DNA of 61,846 bases from Gordonia otitidis NBRC 100426 (lineage in GTDB: Bacteria; Actinomycetota; Actinomycetes; Mycobacteriales; Mycobacteriaceae): NCBI RefSeq assembly GCF_000248075.1, contig NZ_BAFB01000206.1, positions 1 to 61,846 on the forward strand, in the 5' to 3' direction. The stretch's first letter is position 1. Every line of letters starts with the position of its first letter. A model generated the notes under the pieces. It did not search any database. It had not been told where the DNA came from and saw nothing but the letters and a program-made list of their open reading frames with translations. This document shows positions 25,191 to 32,212 of this stretch, one piece after another. A program made the translations under genes and the position numbers.

Positions 25191-25733
25191 ATGGCTGGTG
25201 ACACGGTTATCACCGTCGTCGGCAATCTCACGGCCGATCCCGAACTGCGGTTCACTCCGTCGGGTGCGGCGGTCGCCAACTTCACGGTGGCGTCGACGCC
25301 GCGCACATTCGATCGTCAGACGAATGAGTGGAAGGACGGCGACGCGCTGTTCCTGCGCTGCAACATCTGGCGTGAGGCCGCGGAGAACGTGACCGAGAGT
25401 CTGACCAAGGGATCGCGGGTCATCGTGCAGGGCCGCCTCAAGCAGCGCTCGTACGAAACCCGCGAGGGTGAGAAGCGCACGGTTGTGGAACTCGAAGTCG
25501 ACGAGATCGGCCCATCACTGCGCTACGCCACCGCCAAGGTCACCAAGACCTCGCGAGGCCGCAATTCCGGTGGCGGGCAGAACGGCAACTCGTCGAACGG
25601 ATTCGGCGGGCAGGACGCGTCGAACGGATTCGGAAGCCAGAACAGTGGTGGCTCCCCGGTCGCCGACGACCCGTGGGGCAGCGCCCCCGTCGGCGCCGGA
25701 TTCTCCGGCAGCAACGACGAACCTCCCTTCTGA
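25191..25733 (+). CDS. ssb: Single-stranded DNA-binding protein
   Basis: A 180-residue SSB. The OB-fold starts [19 protein letters not shown] and includes [31 protein letters not shown] and the [11 protein letters not shown] end of the domain (about 1-115). The linker has near-identical duplicated NGFGGQ(D) units and is Gly/Asn/Ser-rich. The C-terminal tip is acidic, ending DEPPF, the segment by which SSB recruits partner proteins. It protects ssDNA during replication, recombination or transfer. It is the second gene of a two-gene operon that ends at a strong hairpin. Confidence 0.97.
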   Translation: MAGDTVITVVGNLTADPELRFTPSGAAVANFTVASTPRTFDRQTNEWKDGDALFLRCNIWREAAENVTESLTKGSRVIVQGRLKQRSYETREGEKRTVVELEVDEIGPSLRYATAKVTKTSRGRNSGGGQNGNSSNGFGGQDASNGFGSQNSGGSPVADDPWGSAPVGAGFSGSNDEPPF

Positions 25734-25742
25734 CCCTGGACG

Positions 25743-25789
25743 AACGGCGGCGCACACGCACCCTCACCGGTTGCGCATGCGCCGCCGTT
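25743..25789 (+). terminator. Hairpin terminator after ssb
   Basis: Perfect 12-base arms AACGGCGGCGCA and TGCGCCGCCGTT around a 23-base loop, 10 bases after the ssb stop. Confidence 0.7.
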
Positions 25790-25879
25790 GTCGTGTCCGC
25801 AACAACCGGCGCGGCGTGCTGAAACCCGACTCGTAAGCTACCGCCACACAGCTGATCTGCACCCCGGGAGACAACGATC

Positions 25880-28564
25880 GTGGCAACTCGCACGAGACGC
25901 CGAGCACCGTCACCAACGGCGCAACGCGCCAGACAAGCAACCCAGCAAGGCCTCAAGCAACTAGCCAAAGACTGGGCGTCACTGACCTTCGCGACGGACA
26001 GGCAGAAACTGGTTGGGCCGATCACCCCCGCCATGCTCAACTGGGTGTTCGTGGTCGTTGTCGTCATCGTCGGCTACACGCACACTGTGTCGGCCAGCAA
26101 CCTGACGATCGCCGTCGCAGCATGGCTTGTGGTCACCGCATCCCGAGCGGCCGCAGTGCAACGCCAGCGCCGCAAGACGCTCACCAAAATGTTCGACGCT
26201 GTCGCCCCCGTCGCGAAAGTGCGCACAAGCGTCTCCACCCTCACAGACCCGAAGACCCTCCTCCGGCGACTGCGCTGGGGAGCGCGCGGACTGCCCGAAC
26301 GTTTCACCATGACGTTGAGCTCGGCGTCCCCAGCTGCGAGCGCACCGCTACTGCGAGGCGAAGTTGAAGCTGCAATCGAGAACCTGCCGCACGCCCACAC
26401 CAAACTGGGCGGCGAATGGCTATTCAGCTGGGACCGGGCCACAGTCACCGCAACCGCAGTGTCCGCCGACAACCCGATGCTTGGACGCAAAGCTGTCACC
26501 CGCAAGATTGTGGCGCTCGTCGTGCAGATCTTCGGTGTCACGAAAACCACAGCATCGGGTTGGACAGTCAACGTCGACGACTGGATCGCACCACCCCCCG
26601 ACGCCGGCCACAACGTTGAACAACCTGGCCAGGTAGTGGTGCGCTGCGCAGACAAAGACCTCACCGACCTCAGTCTGCGTGACCGCGCCGAACGCCACTT
26701 CGAACGCGCAATACCCGTCAACGGAGAATGGCTATTCGACTGGAACACAGCGACTTCGACACTCACCGCAACGGTCACCGACAAGAACAGCCTCGACGCC
26801 GACCGCAAACGCACCGAACGCCGCCTCGCCGACGACCTGATCGCACTGACCGCCGCCCGCACGGGCAAAGACCCGATCGTCGTCGATGTCACCGAATGGA
26901 TCACCGACCAGCCGCTCCCCCGCTCCCTGCACGTACAGTTCGGAACCTTGCCCCTCGACGATCCACGCAAGCGTGACGCCATCGAGGACGGATTCGACCA
27001 GGCAGTGCACAACCGGTGGCCCCAAGCGCGTGCCCTGTTCGAGTGGCACCACGGCGCCACTACCGGCCTCGACATCACGTTGGTAGCCCACGATGATCCC
27101 GAAGCGCTGCGGCGGCAGACCCTGACCCGCTTCCGCAACGTCACCCAGGCAAAGTTCGGCGGTACCCGCAGCCCGGTCCTCACCGAAGTTCTCGAGTGGC
27201 AAGACGAGTTGTCGGACAGTGGGACAGCACTGCCCGCGAAAGCGCGGGTCACGTTCGGAACCGTCGACGTCACCAAGCAAGACACCAGAGATGCGTTCAC
27301 AGATCACTGGGACAGCATCGACCACCACAATGACTGGCACTACGACTGGAACACCCCACTCGGATACGTGGAGATCACTGCGGTTCCTCGCCTCCCGGAT
27401 GCCATTGCGTTCCCAGAGGTCGGCTCAGACGAGTTCAACGAAATGGTCGAGGAGTTCCGAAACGGCCGGATCGTCGTCGGCCCGCAGAAGGGTGGCGGGC
27501 GATTTGTGTGGGACCTCAACCAGGAACCGCACGGCCTCGTCGGCGGAAAGACCAACGCCGGAAAGAGCACCTTCCTCGATATCATCCTGTTCTTGGCGCT
27601 GTACTGCCGAGACTCGGTCGAGGTCGTCGTGTGTGATCCCAAGCGGACCGACTTCACATGGACGCCTGAGTTCCCTTCTGTGGTGCGCTTCGCTGCGGGA
27701 GCCGAACAGATCTGTGAAGTGGTCGACTACCTTGACTCGGAACAAAACCGCAGGCAATCGTTACTTGAGCAGTACCCCGGCACGCGAAACCTCAAGTACC
27801 TCCGCAAGCTGTACGCCGAGCACCCCGAGCACGAAGCCGCCGACGGCCCGGCGCCCAAGCGAATCATCGTCATCTTCGACGAGGTTGCCAACTGGTGGAT
27901 GAAATCCGACAACACTGACCTCGAGGAACTCAAGGGGACCTCACGCAGTCAGCTCGAAGGAATGGGACAGCTCGCCCGAGCTCTCGAGATCAACCTCATC
28001 TTCGCAGCGCAGAAGCCGGACAAGAATCGGCTGTCCACCCAGTTGAAAGAGAACCTCGTGTTCCGACTATGCGTCGGGAAAGTCAACCAGCCCACGTCTG
28101 AACAAATTCTTGACTCCCATCATGGAACCCGCTTCCCCGACAAGGGGACCCCGAAGGGCCGCGGGTGGGCGTTCACACCGCTCAGGGATTACCAGGTGGT
28201 TCAGATCCCGTACCTGCCGAACAGCGATGAGCCGTGCCCGTGGAATCCGGAAGTCAAGCTGCGCGGTTCGCGCGACATTCTGCGGGAGCAACTCGTGGCA
28301 GACGGCTACTCACAGATATTTGTCACCAATAGCAGTGGCGGTCGAGAACCGCGCTGGGTGCAGGTCGAAGACGGGGACACCGAAGGAGATACTGCGCACA
28401 CTGCCGGCAGCGGCGACCACGAGCCGACGATGCCTGGCGATCTTCCCGCCGATGCTGCCGATCCCTATCTGGCTGAGGCCGACGACGGCGATGGCGGCGA
28501 CGACACCGCCAGTGCTCTCGACTACGAGCTGCCTTGGGCTGATGACGACGAGGGTCTGGCATGA
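25880..28564 (+). CDS. FtsK/SpoIIIE-type DNA translocase, Tra-like
   Basis: An 894-residue protein. Two transmembrane helices lie at about 52-92. Residues about 135-500 hold four tandem domains, each with an aromatic W/F-x-W core (EWLFSWD, EWLFDWN, ALFEWHH, DWHYDWN). The motor domain has Walker A GGKTNAGKS (about 554-563), Walker B IIVIFDEVANWW (about 661) and FAAQKPDKN. An acidic tail ends the protein. The GTG start at 25880 follows GGGAG. In actinobacteria, plasmid FtsK-like proteins move double-stranded DNA between mycelia or cells in conjugation. Lack of a relaxase in the window fits that mode, but transfer is inferred. The next frame starts inside its stop codon. Confidence 0.9.
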   Translation: MATRTRRRAPSPTAQRARQATQQGLKQLAKDWASLTFATDRQKLVGPITPAMLNWVFVVVVVIVGYTHTVSASNLTIAVAAWLVVTASRAAAVQRQRRKTLTKMFDAVAPVAKVRTSVSTLTDPKTLLRRLRWGARGLPERFTMTLSSASPAASAPLLRGEVEAAIENLPHAHTKLGGEWLFSWDRATVTATAVSADNPMLGRKAVTRKIVALVVQIFGVTKTTASGWTVNVDDWIAPPPDAGHNVEQPGQVVVRCADKDLTDLSLRDRAERHFERAIPVNGEWLFDWNTATSTLTATVTDKNSLDADRKRTERRLADDLIALTAARTGKDPIVVDVTEWITDQPLPRSLHVQFGTLPLDDPRKRDAIEDGFDQAVHNRWPQARALFEWHHGATTGLDITLVAHDDPEALRRQTLTRFRNVTQAKFGGTRSPVLTEVLEWQDELSDSGTALPAKARVTFGTVDVTKQDTRDAFTDHWDSIDHHNDWHYDWNTPLGYVEITAVPRLPDAIAFPEVGSDEFNEMVEEFRNGRIVVGPQKGGGRFVWDLNQEPHGLVGGKTNAGKSTFLDIILFLALYCRDSVEVVVCDPKRTDFTWTPEFPSVVRFAAGAEQICEVVDYLDSEQNRRQSLLEQYPGTRNLKYLRKLYAEHPEHEAADGPAPKRIIVIFDEVANWWMKSDNTDLEELKGTSRSQLEGMGQLARALEINLIFAAQKPDKNRLSTQLKENLVFRLCVGKVNQPTSEQILDSHHGTRFPDKGTPKGRGWAFTPLRDYQVVQIPYLPNSDEPCPWNPEVKLRGSRDILREQLVADGYSQIFVTNSSGGREPRWVQVEDGDTEGDTAHTAGSGDHEPTMPGDLPADAADPYLAEADDGDGGDDTASALDYELPWADDDEGLA

Positions 28565-28635
28565 CGACACACGAACGGAGAACACAGATGACTACACGGT
28601 CCTATCCGCGAACGGTTGAAGGGTTGCTGCGATGA
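28561..28635 (+). CDS. Possible 24-residue coupled peptide
   Basis: ATG at 28561 overlaps the stop of the translocase gene as ATGA, and the frame ends at TGA 28633-28635, which itself overlaps the next start as ATGA. The two overlaps in a row suggest that ribosomes read through this short frame (MTTHERRTQ...). The product is basic and has no known match. It may act only as a translational coupler. Confidence 0.45.
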   Translation: MTTHERRTQMTTRSYPRTVEGLLR

Positions 28636-28904
28636 GAGGCATTTCGTTCGCCGGCATTGTGCTGGTGGCATTTCTGATATTCGAAGCGCTGCACTGGGGT
28701 GCAACGGGTGACGTACTTGTTCCGGGGCCGGTGCGCAGCCTGTGGGATAAGGCCTACGAGAACAAGGTTGAGCCCGCCAAGAAAGAGATGGAGCAGAAGT
28801 ACAAGGACATGCAGTCCACAACTCCGCGACCGAACAACTACGGACTCGGCACACCGTCGACGTCCGAAGTGCGGTGCACGGTGACGTTGTGTCCGGCGGC
28901 GTGA
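28632..28904 (+). CDS. Small exported or membrane-anchored protein
   Basis: A 90-residue protein with an N-terminal hydrophobic helix (about 3-20, ISFAGIVLVAFLIFEAL) that is a signal anchor. A helical charged region follows (DKAYENKVEPAKKEMEQKYKDM), then a Pro-rich end with two Cys in the last 14 residues. ATG overlaps the preceding frame's stop. Its place after the DNA translocase suggests a small component or regulator of the transfer channel (inference). Confidence 0.6.
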   Translation: MRGISFAGIVLVAFLIFEALHWGATGDVLVPGPVRSLWDKAYENKVEPAKKEMEQKYKDMQSTTPRPNNYGLGTPSTSEVRCTVTLCPAA

Positions 28905-28923
28905 CCGACAGGACGGCTACATC

Positions 28924-29727
28924 ATGGTGATGGGTCCAACACACGCCATGTCCGGTGCTGCACTCGGGTTGGGAGTTGCTGCGGTCGTGCCATCCTGGCT
29001 TGGCGGCCCCACAACAGCGGCGGGCGCGTTGACGTTCGCCGCGATCACTGCCGGTGCGGCGCTGCTACCTGACATCGACTCGCCGCAGGCGACCGTGTCA
29101 CGGACATTCGGATTCCTGTCGATGGGAGCGGCGCACGTGTGCGAGAACACGGCGTTGAGTGTGTACGACGTGACCAAGACGCGCCGCGACGATCCCCGCG
29201 AGAACGGGCACCGCACCGCCACCCACACCATCTGGTTCGCGATCGCGGTGGGTCTGCTTGTTGCGTTGGCGGTCAGCGTGTTCGGCAAACCAGCATCGGT
29301 CATCGTGCTGTTCCTGATGCTTGGGCTCGCGGTGCGCGGCCTGTTCCCGGAGTGGTCCAGCAAATCTGACTGGCTGGCCATCACCGTTGTGGCCGCGGTA
29401 GCGTCAGCGGCAGTGTGGGCGTGGCTGCCGCAGATGGCTGGCGCCGCCGCACTCGGGATCACCATCACGCTCGGCATCGTCGCTCACCTGTGCGGCGACG
29501 CGCTCACAAAGTCGGGGGTTCCGATGCTGGGCGGGCTGGTGACGATCAACGGGAAACGATGGTGGGATATATGCCCGCCCGGGTTCATGCGGATCAAGGC
29601 CAACGGCGTCGCCGACAAAGTCCTCCTCGGTGTGTTCTCCGTCGCCGCACTCTATTTGGCGTATCTGGTGACCTTGCAACCGGCCGCGCTGGGCGCGAAC
29701 TGGGCACCAATCACAGCGGTTGGATAG
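28924..29727 (+). CDS. YdjM-like membrane-bound metal-dependent hydrolase
   Basis: A 267-residue polytopic protein of the YdjM/DUF457 type (LexA-binding, putative metal-dependent hydrolases). Conserved family positions are GPTHAMSG at the start, LLPDIDSP near residue 55, HRTATHT near 97 and GDALTKSGVP near 195. Four to five hydrophobic segments span the rest. The substrate is unknown; some relatives respond to DNA damage. It lies in the same direction as the FtsK-type gene and ends convergently 10 bases before the next minus-strand gene. Confidence 0.8.
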   Translation: MVMGPTHAMSGAALGLGVAAVVPSWLGGPTTAAGALTFAAITAGAALLPDIDSPQATVSRTFGFLSMGAAHVCENTALSVYDVTKTRRDDPRENGHRTATHTIWFAIAVGLLVALAVSVFGKPASVIVLFLMLGLAVRGLFPEWSSKSDWLAITVVAAVASAAVWAWLPQMAGAAALGITITLGIVAHLCGDALTKSGVPMLGGLVTINGKRWWDICPPGFMRIKANGVADKVLLGVFSVAALYLAYLVTLQPAALGANWAPITAVG

Positions 29728-29736
29728 TGCGCCTTG

Positions 29737-30360
29737 TTACCGGGCGCCGAACCGGCGGAACTCCCACAGGCTGCGCTTCGTCGGGTTCCACATCCACAGT
29801 CGAGGATCGAAGTGTGAGTGCTCCAACAGTGCCCGAGCATGGCCGAGCATGTGCTGCGGCACGATGACGGCGTGCAGATCTGCAGGGCTGAAAGCGAACT
29901 CGGCTGGACTGTCAGCACCTGGCACGACCCGCCATTCCCGTTCATGCATCCATTGACTGATGCGTGCGCCGCGACCATCTGGTGCGGTGGTCCGGACAGC
30001 CCAGGCGCGCAACGGGTCAGGAATTGCCGCCCACAGGTCGTCCCGGGCGTACCACACCGGCCCGCCGCCCTCTCGGTAGACGACGGACTTGTCGAACACA
30101 ATCCCCCATGGTTGGAACTGCTCAGCGAACAACAGTGCTTCGAGGCTTGAGCGCACGGCTTCGGTGAAACTGACGACAGGGGTCCTACACCCGTACGGCG
30201 GATAGGCGTTGATCGCCGCGTCGGACACGATGCTTGAGAGCCGTTCGCGCGGCGTCATCTCTCTGATGCGGGGTGGCACGGCACGCGACTTGGATCGTTT
30301 GCGGCCGGTGAAATGGACGACGTAGTCCCACTGGTCAGGTAGTTCCATCGCCACAGGCAT
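29737..30360 (-). CDS. Hypothetical protein, possible DUF2971-like
   Basis: A 207-residue soluble protein with an N-terminal VVHFTGRKRSKS, a PRERLSSIV helix, a PPYGCRTPVVSFTE block, then GIVFDKSVVY and GGGPVWYARDD, and a late SQWMHEREWRV. This layout (opening FT, a VVSFTE stretch, a late RE-W) recalls DUF2971 and related ADP-ribosyltransferase-like proteins found in defence contexts. The match is by pattern only. The ATG at 30360 has no ribosome site; a CATAGC hexamer close upstream may give a near-leaderless mRNA. Confidence 0.55.
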   Translation of the reverse strand: MPVAMELPDQWDYVVHFTGRKRSKSRAVPPRIREMTPRERLSSIVSDAAINAYPPYGCRTPVVSFTEAVRSSLEALLFAEQFQPWGIVFDKSVVYREGGGPVWYARDDLWAAIPDPLRAWAVRTTAPDGRGARISQWMHEREWRVVPGADSPAEFAFSPADLHAVIVPQHMLGHARALLEHSHFDPRLWMWNPTKRSLWEFRRFGAR

Positions 30361-30422
30361 GACCTGATGCTATGCGTAGCCGACGACTATGCGGTCGCGG
30401 TTCGGTGAGAGGTGTGTGCCGT

Positions 30423-30956
30423 TCAGGGTGTGTGGCTGAGCGTGACGACCTGCTGCGCGTACTCCCTGGTGGCGGGTGGCAGATCGGTGGGGTTGGTGAT
30501 CACAGCGTCGGTGCCCGAGTTGTAGGCGGCGGCGATCAACTCTGGGTTCACGGTGACGTGGGCGGCGTTGAGGGTGGATGCAATGTCACAGTCGTGCGCC
30601 ACGAGAACTGCCATCGCATCCCCGGGGTCGCGAGGATCGTGCGCGTTCACGGTGGGGGCCACCTTGTTCCACACGGATGACGGCAGCTGCGCGGGCCCGA
30701 CAGCACCAGCCGGGGAGAGGTCCCCGCCTTCGCCGAAGTCGGATTCGGTTTTGGTTTGGGCGGCAACAAGGTCACGGTCAACGCTGTCGCAGCCGTGCAG
30801 GGCGACTGCGTCGCTGATGGCCGTCTTGTAGGTGTCGGGCGCCGACTGCCACGCCTTCGACGAGGGTTGCTGGGTGGAGCAGCCGACAACGACGGCGGCA
30901 CTGGCTGCTAGTGCGGCGAGTGCGGCGATGATGGTGGTGTCGAGGCGGCGGGACAT
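30423..30956 (-). CDS. Lipoprotein lytic transglycosylase
   Basis: A 177-residue protein. The signal peptide ends at a lipobox-like VVVGC (Cys about 26), so it is probably attached to the membrane. The SLT-type domain has TESDFGEGG with the catalytic Glu, then LSPAGAVGPAQLPSSVW (the GxMQ-like segment), and AAYNSGTDAV. Such enzymes cleave the glycan strand of peptidoglycan and often open the wall for transfer channels. It starts 12 bases after the stop of the upstream 405-residue gene with AAGGAG, so the two are probably in one operon. Confidence 0.8.
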   Translation of the reverse strand: MSRRLDTTIIAALAALAASAAVVVGCSTQQPSSKAWQSAPDTYKTAISDAVALHGCDSVDRDLVAAQTKTESDFGEGGDLSPAGAVGPAQLPSSVWNKVAPTVNAHDPRDPGDAMAVLVAHDCDIASTLNAAHVTVNPELIAAAYNSGTDAVITNPTDLPPATREYAQQVVTLSHTP

Positions 30957-30968
30957 GCGGGCTCCTTG

Positions 30969-32186
30969 TCAGATGGCTTCGTCGTATCGGAGTTGCACTT
31001 CGGAGAGCGCATCGGCAATGACGGTTCGTGCTTGCGCGGCGAAGTCGACTGCGGAGTCGCTGGTTTCGAGCTCAGCTTTGAGTGCATCGAGTTCCGGATC
31101 GTCGAATGAGTCGATGATGTGCGGCACCTTGTTGCGGATTTCGGTCAGGGTGGGAAGTAGTTCGAAGATGCGGTTGATGTCGTTGACGACTCGGCGTACG
31201 TCGACGGCGGTGCGCATATGCTCGAGCGCTTTGCTGGTTTCGAAGTCTGACACCGACACGTCGAGACCTTCAGGGATTTCAGTGTCGAACACAGAGGTCA
31301 CGCTGATGGGTGCTTCCGGCGCCGGTGCAGGGTCACTGTCATCGCTGTCAGACGGTGCAGGGCGCGCATCCTTCCCTGCAGCGGGTGCCGGTTCGGTGGG
31401 GCCTCCCCCGGCCGACGCCGCCAGGTTGGTGCCCTTGGGTCGGGCATTCTCAGCGTCTACACCGGCTTCGTCGTCATCGTCCAGGTCGTCATCGTCGACG
31501 TCGTCGGCACGAGCCCCGGCTTGGTCTGCGCTTTCCTCCGCGGATCCAGTTGACACTGAATCCTTTTCTGCCTCCCGTGCTGCCGCCTCTGCTGCTGCTT
31601 TTGCCTTGGCTGCCGGGTAGTCGCGGGCACAGTCGATGATGATCTTGCTGACCTCATCAGGCCCGGTGGCTTTGAGTTCGTCGATGCGTTGGGTGATGAC
31701 GTCGACGAGCTCCATATCGCCGACACCAGCTTCGGAGGTGGCGACGCTGCGTACCGCGTACTCCGGAACCGACAGTTCAGTGACGTCGAGGCCGGTGTTG
31801 TCGGCGACATGCCACAGCAGCATCGCGACGCGTGTCATGCGCCGCAAATGTGTGTTCGTTATCGGTTTCTTGGTGCGCGGATTGATCACAGAGCCGGAAA
31901 GCTCACGCAGAATCATCTCACTTGGCGTCGTATAGCCGAGTGCCACATGCGCTTTCCGCGACAGCAGTGTGGAGATCGTCTCCTGGAACGTGTTGGCTGC
32001 TGCGATTGCGGTGGCGATGAGTTGGCGAGCTTCGTCAGCCGAGCACGGCGTAGTCGAATGCTCGGCGACCTCCCCGTGCACGGTGGTGGAGTTGACGAGC
32101 GCAGCACCGGCTGCGCTGTCGGTTGCCTCAACTTCGTCGACGGCCGCATCGATCTCGGCGTCGGCGTCGGCAGTGGTGGTGGACAT
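30969..32186 (-). CDS. Hypothetical acidic protein, possible DNA-binding core
   Basis: A 405-residue protein. Residues about 45-180 look like a folded helical domain, including HVALGYTTPSEMILREL and NTHLRRMTRVAMLLWHV, which could contain a helix-turn-helix. A long disordered segment (about 195-300) is acidic, with runs of Asp, Glu and Pro. The C-terminal 100 residues are helical (FELLPTLTEIRNKV). AAGGAGG precedes the ATG at 32186. It starts 27 bases after the SWIM-protein stop, so the two are co-transcribed. A ParB-like or adaptor role is possible but not demonstrated. Confidence 0.65.
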   Translation of the reverse strand: MSTTTADADAEIDAAVDEVEATDSAAGAALVNSTTVHGEVAEHSTTPCSADEARQLIATAIAAANTFQETISTLLSRKAHVALGYTTPSEMILRELSGSVINPRTKKPITNTHLRRMTRVAMLLWHVADNTGLDVTELSVPEYAVRSVATSEAGVGDMELVDVITQRIDELKATGPDEVSKIIIDCARDYPAAKAKAAAEAAAREAEKDSVSTGSAEESADQAGARADDVDDDDLDDDDEAGVDAENARPKGTNLAASAGGGPTEPAPAAGKDARPAPSDSDDSDPAPAPEAPISVTSVFDTEIPEGLDVSVSDFETSKALEHMRTAVDVRRVVNDINRIFELLPTLTEIRNKVPHIIDSFDDPELDALKAELETSDSAVDFAAQARTVIADALSEVQLRYDEAI

Positions 32187-32212
32187 GGATGCTGCCTCCT
32201 TCGCCTTTCGAC

